Origin: Methylobacillus flagellatus
GTDB taxonomy: Bacteria; Pseudomonadota; Gammaproteobacteria; Burkholderiales; Methylophilaceae
Direction: 5' to 3'
DNA length: 64,000 nt
Assembly: GCF_005502435.1 (NCBI RefSeq)
Contig: NZ_SCOU01000001.1
Span: 806,001-870,000, forward strand
Shown: positions 45,315-54,515 of the stretch, piece after piece
Numbering within the stretch: position 1 is the stretch's first letter
Layout: each line of letters starts with the position of its first letter
Notes under the pieces: model-generated
The model's database searches: none
What the model was told of the DNA's origin: nothing
What the model saw: the letters and a program-made list of their open reading frames with translations, nothing else
Translations under genes and position numbers: made by a program

Positions 45315-46211
45315 TCAGGCGGCCACTTTGGGCAGATACGGCGTGCCTGCAGCCAGCGCGTGAGCCCTGTATGGCTGGGCCAGGCTTTGCATGGCGGCGA
45401 TACGGTCCACCTCCTGCATCACGGTCTGTAGCGGCGGGATATTGATATCGCGCTCCAGCAAGGTGGGGAAAGCACCATACAGACGATAGGCTTCTTCCAG
45501 CAAGGCCCACACCGGGGCGATGACGTCCTGTCCATGCGTGTCAATGATCAAATCTTCGGCTTCGCGGTCATGGCCAGCGATATGCGCATAGACGATGCGC
45601 TCGCCGGGCAGGCCACGCAGGAAAGTGACGGGGTCGAAACCGAAATTGACACTGTTGACGTAGACATTGTTGATGTCGAGGTGCAGATCGCAATCCGCCT
45701 CGCTCAACACGGCGTTGATGAACGTCAGCTCGTCCATCTCGGCGATAGGTGCCTCTACATAGAAGGAGGCATTCTCTACCGCGATGCGGCGCTCAAGGAT
45801 ATCCTGGGTGCGACGTATGCGGGCCGACACATGCCTGACCGCTTCTTCGGTGAACGGAATCGGCAGCAGATCGTACATATAGCCGCCATCGCTGCAATAA
45901 CTGAGGTGTTCGGTGTAACGGGTGATGCCATGCTGATCGAGAAAATCACGCACTTGATACAAAAACGGTTCATTGAGCGCATCCGGCCCGCCCAGTGACA
46001 GCGACAAACCATGTGCCGCAATGGGAAAGCGCTCGGTGAACCATGCCAGCTGCTTGCCGACACGGCCACCGACGCCTATCCAGTTCTCTGGCGCGATCTC
46101 CACAAAATCCAGCGACTGCAACAACGCAGTCCCGTAAGCAGCCTGCACCTGGGGGATCAGCTCACGCTTAAGCCCCAGGCCGGCACCTTGGATGAGATGG
46201 ACTGGATTCAA
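45315..46211 (-). CDS. Multinuclear non-heme iron oxygenase, HvfB/BufB-type (DUF692/MNIO)
   Basis: This 298-residue TIM-barrel enzyme shows the DUF692 signatures in order: [97 protein letters not shown] and [10 protein letters not shown]. The His, Asp and Glu residues in these motifs bind two or three iron atoms. MNIOs convert cysteines of precursor peptides into thiooxazole or oxazolone/thioamide groups. The precursor gene lies 21 bases upstream and the partner gene 13 bases downstream. Confidence 0.95.
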   Translation of the reverse strand: MNPVHLIQGAGLGLKRELIPQVQAAYGTALLQSLDFVEIAPENWIGVGGRVGKQLAWFTERFPIAAHGLSLSLGGPDALNEPFLYQVRDFLDQHGITRYTEHLSYCSDGGYMYDLLPIPFTEEAVRHVSARIRRTQDILERRIAVENASFYVEAPIAEMDELTFINAVLSEADCDLHLDINNVYVNSVNFGFDPVTFLRGLPGERIVYAHIAGHDREAEDLIIDTHGQDVIAPVWALLEEAYRLYGAFPTLLERDINIPPLQTVMQEVDRIAAMQSLAQPYRAHALAAGTPYLPKVAA

Positions 46212-46232
46212 CGCCAGACTCCGCTCGTCAGC

Positions 46233-46559
46233 TTACTTCTTTTCAGCGCCACACTTGCCGGTACCGCACTTGCCTTCTTTAGCCTTGTCACCACTGCAGG
46301 AACCTTCTTTGGCCTTGTCAGCAGAGCACTTGCCTTCCATGGCCTTGTCACCGCCGCAGGAACCTTCCTTACCCTTTTCAGCAGCACATTTGCCGGTACC
46401 GCACTTGCCATCGGCACCCTTGTCAGCGACTACCATATAGCCGGAGGACAAGGTCTTCAGTGCGAATGGGTTCTCAGCAGCGCTGGCCGAAGTGGCTGCC
46501 AGGCTGGCGACGAAAGCAGTGCCCAGAAGAGCAGCGAGGGTTTTGTTGGATGCATTCAT
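46233..46559 (-). CDS. MNIO precursor peptide, bufferin/HvfA-like, with cysteine ladder
   Basis: This 108-residue protein has a signal peptide (LAALLGTAFVASLAATSASA, cleaved near residue 27) and a low-complexity Lys/Gly/Cys core. Cysteines are at 53, 58, 68, 78, 88, 98 and 103; five are spaced exactly ten residues apart. They occur in DGKC, TGKC, EGSC and EGKC contexts, the motif modified in HvfA/BufA peptides (EGKCG). AGGAGA precedes the ATG. The modified peptide is thought to bind copper or related metals in the periplasm. Copy number of the ten-residue unit may vary between strains. Confidence 0.93.
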   Translation of the reverse strand: MNASNKTLAALLGTAFVASLAATSASAAENPFALKTLSSGYMVVADKGADGKCGTGKCAAEKGKEGSCGGDKAMEGKCSADKAKEGSCSGDKAKEGKCGTGKCGAEKK

Positions 46560-46635
46560 TTTGTATCTCCTAAATTGGATAAGTACTCGATTAAGTTCAG
46601 CTTGTTGTTGCGAACTGCATGGTCATATACGTGCA

Positions 46636-46908
46636 TCAATACGATCCGGATTCAGGCTTGGGGCTATGTTCCAGCCGAGCCGCGATGCGTTGCCGCGCCG
46701 CCGCCGTCAACTGCACATCGGCATCCTGCTCTGCATGGCAGCGTAATTTGTGCACCATGTCACGCAACAGCAGCAGCTGCTGACGGAACCGTTCGCATAC
46801 ATCACAGATCAGCAGATGCAAACGCAGTGCAAGACGCTCACGCAGGCTCAGACGACGATCGAGCGATTGCGAAATCAACTGACTGGCTTGTTTGCAACTT
46901 AACATCAC
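46636..46908 (-). CDS. Zinc-binding anti-sigma factor (ZAS/zf-HC2)
   Basis: This 90-residue soluble protein contains the HxxxCxxC motif (HLLICDVC, about 31-38) and an upstream cysteine (MMLSCKQASQLISQSLDRRL), the pattern of zf-HC2 anti-sigma domains. There is no membrane helix. It follows the ECF sigma gene by 23 bases and precedes the MNIO precursor, so it should hold that sigma factor inactive until an oxidant or metal changes the zinc site. Confidence 0.9.
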   Translation of the reverse strand: MMLSCKQASQLISQSLDRRLSLRERLALRLHLLICDVCERFRQQLLLLRDMVHKLRCHAEQDADVQLTAAARQRIAARLEHSPKPESGSY

Positions 46909-46931
46909 GGTTCCTGTAATAAAGGTTCACA

Positions 46932-47489
46932 TCAACTGCCTAGCCAATTCAGCTCCAGGCATTTCCTCAGATTCATCCGGGCACGATATAACATGACCCA
47001 TGCGTTCGTCGTGCTGATATCCAGTTCCTTACAGATTTCTTCATTATCGGTTTCGTGCACTTCGCGCAGCATGAACAGTTGTGCCAGTTTGGTCGGCAAA
47101 CGGTTCATGCACTCTTGCAACACCTGCAGGAACTGCTTCTGTTCCAGCTCGTCCTGCGGAGCGCCCCAGGCTTGCGGCTTGTCGGCCCAGTGACGCTGAT
47201 CATCCGCGAAGAAGTCGTCCATGCCAGCTTCATCTGGTAGATCTTCACCCAGGTCTTCCACCACCTGCTCGCGTGACTGCTTGCGGATGATGTCGATGAT
47301 CTTGTGTTTGAGTATGCCAGTGAGCCAGGTGCGCGGTGCCGATTTCCCCGCGAATCCCTGATTTTGCATGGCCGCCAGCAGCGTATCCTGCACCGCGTCT
47401 TCGGCCAGGTGCGGGTCGCGCAGCCGCGCGAGCGCAAATCGATAAAGAAAATCACCGTGCTCGGTCAACCAGTCGTGCTGCGCTGCCAT
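46932..47489 (-). CDS. ECF sigma factor of the MNIO locus
   Basis: This 185-residue ECF sigma factor has region 2 (FLYRFALARLRDPHLAEDAVQDTLLAAM; GKSAPRTWLTGILKHKIID) and region 4 (LPTKLAQLFMLREVHETDNEEIC; ISTTNAWVMLYRARMNLRKCLE). An acidic linker (DLGEDLPDEAGMDDFFADD) joins them. Its cognate anti-sigma factor is the next gene. The five genes 47489-44519 run in one direction with short gaps, so it probably controls its own operon. The inducer is likely copper, another soft metal or oxidative stress. Confidence 0.93.
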   Translation of the reverse strand: MAAQHDWLTEHGDFLYRFALARLRDPHLAEDAVQDTLLAAMQNQGFAGKSAPRTWLTGILKHKIIDIIRKQSREQVVEDLGEDLPDEAGMDDFFADDQRHWADKPQAWGAPQDELEQKQFLQVLQECMNRLPTKLAQLFMLREVHETDNEEICKELDISTTNAWVMLYRARMNLRKCLELNWLGS

Positions 47490-47661
47490 GTACTGCTCCC
47501 TGAGTCTGTCTCCCTGTCTGGGAGTACGATAAAGCTGATTGGTTTTATGCCTGTCTTACCGAGCGAGTGATACCACATCCTTGCGTCAGGTGCATTAATC
47601 CAATGCGGTTTCACGCCTGTGGGCCGCGCATGCGCTCATTCGCCTTTGCTGTCAGATGCCT

Positions 47662-48108
47662 CTAATCTGCATGCAGCCCTGCGCGCCTGCGCATGCTGGC
47701 AATATACGCCAGCGCGTCCAGCGGCTGTTGATTGCGCTGCGCCTGCCAAACCACTTCAGCCAAACAATCCATCAGGGCATGTTGCGCTTCCTGCGCATCG
47801 CCCTCCTGCTCCAGCAAAGCGGCATAGGCTGCCGCGATACCAGGCGGCTGATCGATGCTGATCTGCTCCAGTACGGAAAGATGCAGACTCATGTGCAAAA
47901 AGGGATTGGTCTCGCCCATCTCTGGGAAGTAGGCCTGCTGCAAATAGCGCTCCGGCTGGTCCAGCACACGATGATACTCGGGATGCGCCTGCATGATGCT
48001 GACCGCCAGCGCCTCGATGTTACTGAGTGCCTGCTGGGCACGGAACTTGGTCCAGGCATCGAAGAAGAACTGCCGCACCTGATCGCGGCTGGGGTTGAAC
48101 AGGCTCAT
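47662..48108 (-). CDS. DUF1841 family protein
   Basis: This 148-residue protein starts MSLFNPSRDQVRQFFFDAW at 48108, overlapping the nth stop (ATGA). Family motifs: EALAVSIMQAHPEYHRVLD, NPFLHMSLHLSVLEQISIDQPPGI and ALMDCLAEVVWQAQR. DUF1841 proteins are typical of beta- and some gammaproteobacteria and have no known function. The coupling to nth suggests co-expression only. The 170 bases to the ECF sigma gene hold no gene. Confidence 0.92.
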   Translation of the reverse strand: MSLFNPSRDQVRQFFFDAWTKFRAQQALSNIEALAVSIMQAHPEYHRVLDQPERYLQQAYFPEMGETNPFLHMSLHLSVLEQISIDQPPGIAAAYAALLEQEGDAQEAQHALMDCLAEVVWQAQRNQQPLDALAYIASMRRRAGLHAD

Positions 48109-48770
48109 GCCGGTACGCTCGCAAAGCCCTCGGGGGCAACGGTTTTTGGTTTGAAGCGGCACAGGTCGATCACCACACACTGGTGACAATGCGGCTTGCG
48201 CGCCATGCAGGTGTAGCGCCCATGCAGGATCATCAAGTGGTGCGCGTCCTGCAGATACTCTTTGGGGACCGCCTTCATAAGCTTCAGCTCCACGGCCAGC
48301 GGCGTCTTGCCGGGGGCCAGACCGGTACGGTTGCCGAGACGGAAGATGTGCGTATCCACCGCGATGGTAGGCTGTCCGAATGCGGTGTTGAGCACCACAT
48401 TGGCGGTCTTGCGCCCCACACCCGGCAAGGCTTCCAGCGCCTCACGCGTGGCTGGCACCTCGCCGCCGTGCTGTTCCACCAGTATCTGGCAGGTGGCCAA
48501 CACATGCTTGGCCTTACTGTGATAAAGGCCTATGGTCTTGATATGCGCTTCCAACCCATCCAGCCCGAGCGCCAGCATGGCCTGCGGCGTATTGGCGACC
48601 GGGAACAGTCTGGCGGTAGCCAGATTGACGCTTTTGTCCGTGGCCTGCGCGGACAGCATCACGGCGATCAGCAACTCGAAGGTGCTGCTGTAGTCCAGCT
48701 CGGTGACCGGCTCGGGGATGGCCTGCTTGAGCCTGCGGAAGAATTCCAGGCGTTGTGTTGCATTCATCAA
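48105..48770 (-). CDS. nth: Endonuclease III
   Basis: This 221-residue DNA glycosylase/AP lyase has a helix-hairpin-helix with catalytic lysine (ALPGVGRKTANVVLNTAFG), catalytic aspartate in AVDTHIFR, and a [4Fe-4S] site C-x6-C-x2-C-x5-C (CMARKPHCHQCVVIDLC). It removes oxidised pyrimidines. It follows rnfE by 8 bases, the conserved rnf/rsx-nth arrangement. Confidence 0.97.
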   Translation of the reverse strand: MMNATQRLEFFRRLKQAIPEPVTELDYSSTFELLIAVMLSAQATDKSVNLATARLFPVANTPQAMLALGLDGLEAHIKTIGLYHSKAKHVLATCQILVEQHGGEVPATREALEALPGVGRKTANVVLNTAFGQPTIAVDTHIFRLGNRTGLAPGKTPLAVELKLMKAVPKEYLQDAHHLMILHGRYTCMARKPHCHQCVVIDLCRFKPKTVAPEGFASVPA

Positions 48771-48778
48771 ACGATTAC

Positions 48779-49462
48779 CTAGTGAGATTGGGCGACCGGC
48801 AACGCGGCATGCATGCTTGCTTTGGCCAGGCGGCGCTGCTCCAGCCAGTTATGGGTGGCGATCAACAGGCCCAGGCCGATGAACGCGCCTGGCGGCAGGA
48901 TGGCCAGCAGAAAGCCAGGATAATCCGGGATGAGCTGCAGCACCCAGGCTTTGGCCTCTGCACCGAACACCAGGTCGATGCCAGACAACGCCGTGCCTTT
49001 GCCCACGAATTCCCGCACCGCGCCCAGCAGCGTCAGCACCAGGGTCAGGCCCAGCCCCATCATGAGACCGTCCAGCGCGGAGGGGGTGACCGGGTTCTTG
49101 GCCGCAAACGCTTCGACCCGTGCCAGTACGATGCAATTGGTCACGATCAGGGGGATGAAGATGCCCAGCACCACATACAAGGGGTGCACAAAGGCGTTCA
49201 TGGACAGATCGATGATGGTGACCAAGGCGGCGATCACCAGAATGAATACCGGGATGCGGATCTCGTCCGGCACATAACGACGCACCGGTGCCACCGCGGC
49301 GTTGCTGGCGGCCATCACCAGCGCGGTGGCCAGCCCCAGAGACAATCCATTCACCGCCGTGCTGGTCACGGCCAGCGTGGGGCATAAGCCCAGCAATTGC
49401 ATGGTGCCCGGGTTCTGCTTCCACAGCCCATTCTCCACGATGTCACGGTATTGCCCCATCAC
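48779..49462 (-). CDS. rnfE: Rnf electron-transport complex subunit E
   Basis: This 227-residue membrane protein has six helices and the RnfE/RnfA signature (LLGLCPTLAVTSTAVNGLSLGLATA; FIPLIVTNCIVLARVEAFAAKNPV). Half-site cysteines (CPTLAV and TNCIVL) are those that with RnfA form the intramembrane [2Fe-2S] centre. Its start overlaps rnfG by 4 bases. Confidence 0.96.
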   Translation of the reverse strand: MMGQYRDIVENGLWKQNPGTMQLLGLCPTLAVTSTAVNGLSLGLATALVMAASNAAVAPVRRYVPDEIRIPVFILVIAALVTIIDLSMNAFVHPLYVVLGIFIPLIVTNCIVLARVEAFAAKNPVTPSALDGLMMGLGLTLVLTLLGAVREFVGKGTALSGIDLVFGAEAKAWVLQLIPDYPGFLLAILPPGAFIGLGLLIATHNWLEQRRLAKASMHAALPVAQSH

Positions 49463-50178
49463 GGTTCTCCTGTTGCAGTTTCTGACAGCGGCCTCGGCGA
49501 CGGAGTTGCCATGCTGGCTGGCATCAAAGCGGCTAGCGCGCTGGTTTGAGGGAACAACAGCGCGTGCTGCGCCGCGGCATACTGCAGCGCGCGCCGGGTC
49601 GCCCTGATCACGGCGCGTGGCGTGATGGTGGCCCCCGCCATGTAGTCAAACGCGCCGCCATCCTTGCGCACCGCCCAGGCCGCTGGCGGCGGCTCTGCCA
49701 GCGAGCGGCCATCGAATTGACGGATCCAGTCACTGCGCAGCACTTCGATGTAATCCCCCAGGCCCGGGGTCTCTTTGTGGGTCAGCACCCGCACCCCGCT
49801 CAACCGGCCCGACACGGTGATGCCGACCAGCAGTTTGATATCGCCGCTGTAGCCATCCGGTGCCACCACTTCCAGGATCACGGCACTGGGCTGTCCAGCC
49901 AGGCTGGCGAGGTAGGCTGTGGAGGCTTGACGCTGCCCCAGCAAGGGGGCGGCAGGCAGCATGATGCGGTGCTGAAGCAGGTCGTTATCGTGCAGACTGG
50001 ATGGCAGCACCTGCGTCAGCAAGGCCAGCTTGGCGGCCCGTTCGCTGGCCGCGATCGGCGCACGGGTGTGCTGGTAAGTGCCAGTGAGCAGCAACGTACC
50101 CACAGCCGCGAACACCACCAGGATGGCGGCCGTCACCACGGCATGCTTGAGCACAGGATTGTTGAGCAGGGCCTTCAT
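49459..50178 (-). CDS. rnfG: Rnf complex subunit G (FMN-binding)
   Basis: This 239-residue protein has an N-terminal membrane anchor (AVVTAAILVVFAAVGTLLL, about 13-31) and a periplasmic FMN-binding domain. The covalent flavin attachment threonine lies in DYMAGATITPRAV, and KETPGLGDYIEV is the other family motif. The C-terminal tail is longer and Ala/Pro-rich. An ApbE-type flavin transferase is needed for flavinylation; none is encoded in this window. Confidence 0.95.
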   Translation of the reverse strand: MKALLNNPVLKHAVVTAAILVVFAAVGTLLLTGTYQHTRAPIAASERAAKLALLTQVLPSSLHDNDLLQHRIMLPAAPLLGQRQASTAYLASLAGQPSAVILEVVAPDGYSGDIKLLVGITVSGRLSGVRVLTHKETPGLGDYIEVLRSDWIRQFDGRSLAEPPPAAWAVRKDGGAFDYMAGATITPRAVIRATRRALQYAAAQHALLFPQTSALAALMPASMATPSPRPLSETATGEP

Positions 50179-50187
50179 GCTGCCGCC

Positions 50188-51207
50188 TTATTTTTCATGT
50201 CCGAACACGCGCGGCTGGGTGTAGGCATCCAGCAAAGGCACGCAGATGTTCATGAGGATGACGGCAAACGCGATGCCATCCGGATAGCCACCGAACACCC
50301 GGATTACATAGGTCAACACGCCAATACCCGCTGCGAACACTAATTTGGCCAGCGGCGTGGTGGGGCCACTCACCGGGTCGGTGGCGATAAAGAACGCGCA
50401 CAGCATGGCACCTCCGCTGAACAGGTGGAACTGCGGGCTGGCATGCAGCTCGGGAGCAAGCAGGTGAAAAGCCGCAGACAACAGGGTCAGCGTGGCCAGG
50501 AAAGCCAGCGGGATATGCCAGCTGATGATGCGCTGGTGTAACAGATAGAGGCCGCCCAGCAGGGTGGCCAGTGCCACCAGTTCACTGCCACGGCCGCCCA
50601 GCCAACCGAAGATCGGCGTATTGCGGATGTCAGATACCGACTGTTGCAATACCAGCTGGGTCTTGAGGTAATCCAGCGGCGTGGCCGAGCTGATGGCATC
50701 CACAGGCACATTCAGCGGCAGGCTGCGCGTGAAGATGTAATGCCATTGATCGGCGAAGCTCAAGCTCACCTTGGCCAGCGCCAGCGGGCTGGGCCACTGT
50801 GTCATCAATACCGGGAACGAGATCAGCAGTGCGGCATAGCCTATCATGGCGGGATTGAACGGGTTGTAGCCCAGGCCGCCATACAGCTGTTTGGCGACCA
50901 CGATCGCGAACAGCGTACCTACCACCACCAGCCACCAGGGTGCCAGCGGGGGCAGCGCCAACGCCAGCAGCCAGGCGGTGACGATGGCACTGCCATCCAT
51001 GAGAAAAGGCAGCACAGGCCGCTGCCGCAAGCGCAGCACGGCGGCTTCAGCCAACAAGGCCGTCAGGCTGGCCAATGCCAGACTGATGAGTATGCCGCCG
51101 CCATACACCCACACATACGCCGCGATACCCGGCAGCAGCGCCAGCAGGACTTTCAGCATGATCACCGAGACACTGGGTGCGCTGCTCAGATAAGGTGAGC
51201 GACTCAT
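50188..51207 (-). CDS. rnfD: Rnf complex subunit D (FMN-binding membrane protein)
   Basis: This 339-residue protein has about ten membrane helices. The flavin-attachment stretch is DAISSATPLDYLKT, the RnfD/NqrB motif with threonine. Other family landmarks are GGLGYNPFNPAMIGYAALLISFP and GAMLCAFFIATDPVSGPTTPLAKL. It overlaps the rnfC stop by 4 bases. Confidence 0.95.
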   Translation of the reverse strand: MSRSPYLSSAPSVSVIMLKVLLALLPGIAAYVWVYGGGILISLALASLTALLAEAAVLRLRQRPVLPFLMDGSAIVTAWLLALALPPLAPWWLVVVGTLFAIVVAKQLYGGLGYNPFNPAMIGYAALLISFPVLMTQWPSPLALAKVSLSFADQWHYIFTRSLPLNVPVDAISSATPLDYLKTQLVLQQSVSDIRNTPIFGWLGGRGSELVALATLLGGLYLLHQRIISWHIPLAFLATLTLLSAAFHLLAPELHASPQFHLFSGGAMLCAFFIATDPVSGPTTPLAKLVFAAGIGVLTYVIRVFGGYPDGIAFAVILMNICVPLLDAYTQPRVFGHEK

Positions 51208-53060
51208 GAGGGTTCCTTGCTGTTGGGCGCTACAGACGAGACGGTCTGCGCTGATGCGGGGCTTGTGGTGCTGTCCTGATCAGCGACATGCGTCGCTGCA
51301 GCGGCCTCTGCTACATCATCCTTGTTGATGTTTGCGGCACGGGCGGCCGCCTCGGCACGCCGTGCATCGATGGCAGCCATCTCGGCGGCCACTGCTGGGG
51401 TCACAGCGGCGGTGTTCTGCGCTGCCTGAGCCGCTTTTTGTGCCTTGGCACGCGCTATCGCAGCGGCGATGGCGGCCTTCTTGGCAGCTTCGGCCTGTGC
51501 ACTGGCCGGGCTTGCGGCGACATTGACGGCTGGGTCTGCTGCATGCTGAACACCGGACTCTGCTTTGCTAGGCTCTGCTTTGCCAGGCTCAATTTTACTG
51601 GCTTCGGCTTTGGCACCTGCCGCTTTCTGGGCGTGTTTGAGCGCGCGCTCCTGTTTCTCGCGCTCGATGCGCATGAGACGGAAATCGTTACGTTCACGCG
51701 CCAGGTTGGCGGCTTCCTTGGCACGGTCCTGCGCGATGATCTCGCTCTTGGCATAGCGGTAATACTGCACCAGCGGAATGTTGCTAGGACACACATAGCT
51801 GCAGCAACCGCACTCGATACAGTCGAACAGCTTGTAATCACGCGCCTTGTCGAAATTGTCGGATTTGGCGAACCAGTACAGCTCTTGCGGTTGCAGACTG
51901 ACCGGGCAGGCATCGGCGCAGCGTGCGCAGCGTATGCAGGGCATGGCCGGGGCTGCAGGCGGGAACAGGCTGGGGGTGGAGGCGATGATGCAATTGGTGG
52001 CCTTGGTGACGGGCACTTCGGGCGATGGCAGACTGAAGCCCATCATAGGCCCGCCCATGATGAACTCGCTGGTGTCCTCCAGCACCCCGCCAGCCGCTTC
52101 CAGCAAGGCGCTGACCGGCATGCCCAGTGGTACCTCGAAATTGCCTGGCCTGGCCACATTGCCGGTGACCGTGACGATGCGCGACAGGGCCGGTTCACCA
52201 AAGCTCATGTAACGGTAGATGGCCAGCACCGTGGCCACGTTGAAACATTGCACGCCCACATCCACAGAACGCTGATGACTGGGGATCTCCAGCCCGGTCA
52301 GCACGTGGATCAGGCGGCGCGCATCCCCACTCGGGTAAATGGTTGGCACCACGATCACCTGCGCGCTGCTGTCAGCTGCATGGCAGGCTGCACGCAGCGC
52401 GGCGGCGGCTTCGGGTTTGTTGTCTTCGATGCCAATCAGGCAACGTTCGGCCCCCAGCAGGTGTTGGGTGATGGCGATGCCTCGCAGGATATCGGCCGCC
52501 CGCTCACGCATGACCATGTCATCACAGGTGATGTAAGGCTCGCATTCGGCGGCATTGATCACCAGGGTATGGATACCCGAACGGCCATCGCTGCGCAGTT
52601 TGATGTGGGTAGGGAACGCAGCGCCGCCCAGGCCGACGATACCGGACTGTCGCAGGCTGGCCACCACAGCACGCTTCTCCATGTGCTGCCAGTCTATGGG
52701 CGTCAATGCCGTCCATTCATCCAGCCCATCCGGCTGCAAGGTCACGCAGCGGTCCGGCAAACCGGACGGATGCGGGATCAGCGCATCCTGGATGGCGGTG
52801 ATGGTGCCGGAGGTGGGCGCATGGATGGCCGCCGAGATCCCGCCTTCGGCTTCTGCCAGCAACTGGCCTTTCAGCACATGCTCACCGACCTGCACACGCA
52901 GGTGCGGGATGTTGCCCACATGCTGACGCAGCGGCAGCACCAGCGGCAGGTTCGCCTGCAGCACACGGATAGGCTGTGTGGTGGATGCCTGTTTGTGCTG
53001 GGGTGGGTGCACGCCACCATTGAACTTGAACAGTTTGGCCAGATTCACCAGTGCGTTCAT
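51204..53060 (-). CDS. rnfC: Rnf complex subunit C (NADH-binding, FeS) with long Ala-rich tail
   Basis: The start [20 protein letters not shown] at 53060 overlaps the rnfB stop (ATGA) and gives 618 residues. An NADH/FMN-binding Rossmann region ([16 protein letters not shown]) is followed by two [4Fe-4S] motifs, [14 protein letters not shown] and [14 protein letters not shown]. After about residue 450 comes a Lys/Ala/Glu-rich tail with an [14 protein letters not shown]-like repeat, as in gammaproteobacterial RsxC. It is the entry point for electrons in the Rnf complex. Confidence 0.96.
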   Translation of the reverse strand: MNALVNLAKLFKFNGGVHPPQHKQASTTQPIRVLQANLPLVLPLRQHVGNIPHLRVQVGEHVLKGQLLAEAEGGISAAIHAPTSGTITAIQDALIPHPSGLPDRCVTLQPDGLDEWTALTPIDWQHMEKRAVVASLRQSGIVGLGGAAFPTHIKLRSDGRSGIHTLVINAAECEPYITCDDMVMRERAADILRGIAITQHLLGAERCLIGIEDNKPEAAAALRAACHAADSSAQVIVVPTIYPSGDARRLIHVLTGLEIPSHQRSVDVGVQCFNVATVLAIYRYMSFGEPALSRIVTVTGNVARPGNFEVPLGMPVSALLEAAGGVLEDTSEFIMGGPMMGFSLPSPEVPVTKATNCIIASTPSLFPPAAPAMPCIRCARCADACPVSLQPQELYWFAKSDNFDKARDYKLFDCIECGCCSYVCPSNIPLVQYYRYAKSEIIAQDRAKEAANLARERNDFRLMRIEREKQERALKHAQKAAGAKAEASKIEPGKAEPSKAESGVQHAADPAVNVAASPASAQAEAAKKAAIAAAIARAKAQKAAQAAQNTAAVTPAVAAEMAAIDARRAEAAARAANINKDDVAEAAAATHVADQDSTTSPASAQTVSSVAPNSKEPS

Positions 53061-53629
53061 GCCGCTTTCTCCAGCGTAGCCTGCACGGGCTTGATAGGAA
53101 ACACCGGGTAGCGCCACTTCCAGTTATCCGGCGTCTCGGCCAGCGGCTGCATGCTGATGCAGTCCACCGGACATGGCGCCAGGCATAATTCGCAACCGGT
53201 ACATTCGGCGGCGATGATGGTGTGCATGTGCTTGGCTGCGCCCAGGATCGCATCCACCGGGCAAGCCTGGATACACAACGTACAGCCTATGCAGGTCTGC
53301 TCATCGATGACTGCCACCGATTTGGGCTTGGGCACACCATGCTCGGCATTGAGCGGCTTGTACTCCACGCCCAGCAGGTCAGCCAACGCATGCACGCCTG
53401 CATCACCACCCGGCGGGCATTGATTGATATCGGCTTCGCCGTTGGCGATGGCCGTAGCATAGGGTTTGCACCCAGGATACCCGCACTGGCCGCACTGGGT
53501 CTGCGGCAGGATGGCGTCGATACGTGCCACCAGCGGGTCGCCCTCCACCTTGAATTTGAGCGCAGAGTAGCCCAGCACCAGGCCCAGCAACAGGGCCAGC
53601 CCCACCATCACCAGCAAGGCGGTCAGCAT
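53057..53629 (-). CDS. rnfB: Rnf complex subunit B (ferredoxin)
   Basis: This 190-residue protein has an N-terminal membrane helix ([22 protein letters not shown]), a [4Fe-4S] motif [20 protein letters not shown] and two ferredoxin clusters [14 protein letters not shown] and [14 protein letters not shown]. It carries electrons between soluble ferredoxin or RnfC and the membrane subunits. Its start lies in the rnfA stop (TGATG). Confidence 0.97.
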   Translation of the reverse strand: MLTALLVMVGLALLLGLVLGYSALKFKVEGDPLVARIDAILPQTQCGQCGYPGCKPYATAIANGEADINQCPPGGDAGVHALADLLGVEYKPLNAEHGVPKPKSVAVIDEQTCIGCTLCIQACPVDAILGAAKHMHTIIAAECTGCELCLAPCPVDCISMQPLAETPDNWKWRYPVFPIKPVQATLEKAA

Positions 53630-54207
53630 CAGCGCACCAACCCGGCAAAGCCCATGAAGGCCAGGCTCATCAGGCCTGCGGTGACCATGGCGATGGCGGA
53701 ACCACGGAACACCGTCGGCACATCCGCCGCCTCCATGCGTTCCCGCAGGGAAGAGAACAGAATCAGCACCAGCGAGAACCCCAGCGCGCCACCCAGACCG
53801 AACAGCAAGGATTCAAGGAAATTATGCTGCGCCTGCACGTTGAGCAGCGGGATACCCAGCACCGCGCAATTGGTGGTGATCAGCGGCAGATAGATGCCCA
53901 GCACCTGATATAGCAGCGGAGAGTTCTTCTCCATCCACATCTCGGTGAACTGCACCACACCCGCGATCACCACGATGAACGACAAGGTGCGCAGGTAGAA
54001 CAGCTCGGTACCCAGCAGGTATTCGCTGATCAGATAACTGGTGCCGGACGCCACCGTCAGCACAAAAGCCGTGGCCAAGCCCATGGCGATGGAGGCTTCC
54101 AGCTTCTTGGACACGCCCATGAACGGGCAGAGACCCAGGATTTTCACCAGCACGATGTTGTTGACCAGCACCGTACCCAGCAAGATGATCAGTGTGCTCT
54201 CAAGCAT
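53629..54207 (-). CDS. rnfA: Rnf complex subunit A
   Basis: This 192-residue six-helix membrane protein shows [34 protein letters not shown]-type RnfA signatures, including the cysteine of GLCPFMGV and [12 protein letters not shown] that contribute to the shared [2Fe-2S] centre with RnfE. It is the first gene of the rnfABCDGE-nth operon; the Rnf complex couples NADH-ferredoxin electron transfer to an ion gradient. Confidence 0.97.
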   Translation of the reverse strand: MLESTLIILLGTVLVNNIVLVKILGLCPFMGVSKKLEASIAMGLATAFVLTVASGTSYLISEYLLGTELFYLRTLSFIVVIAGVVQFTEMWMEKNSPLLYQVLGIYLPLITTNCAVLGIPLLNVQAQHNFLESLLFGLGGALGFSLVLILFSSLRERMEAADVPTVFRGSAIAMVTAGLMSLAFMGFAGLVR

Positions 54208-54515
54208 CAGAATGGCAGGCGAATTAAAACGCTAATTATACAGGCTTTATACGGGCTGCAACGGCGTGGGCAGGTGGCGTAGCGCGGGGCGGGCACCAAT
54301 AGGCGGACGAGTCGCCACCGCTGCTCTGGCCTAGCGCACACCAACATCCACAGCGGCCAGCCGCGAGGATTGCAACCGTGGTCAGGCAGACCCGTTATGC
54401 CAGGCCTATAGCGCGCCGCGCGTAGCGACTTGGCTTTGCACATTGTAAAATCCGGTGCAAGCGCCCAGCGCTTTCGGTTAGAATATTTGGATTCAACCAT
54501 TTACCCGGATTTATC
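54208..54515. other. Divergent intergenic region between rnfA and dapA
   Basis: No gene is present in these 308 bases. On the minus strand TATAAT (54240-54235) lies 28 bases before rnfA, with TTGCAG (54261-54256) about 15 bases further upstream as a weak -35. On the plus strand TAGAAT near 54480 is a candidate -10 for dapA, without a good -35. The middle is GC-rich with short inverted words but no clear terminator. Confidence 0.5.

Noticed and set aside
51288-53111. 607-codon plus-strand frame opposite rnfC
   Set aside because: It is a shadow of rnfC without any domain match.
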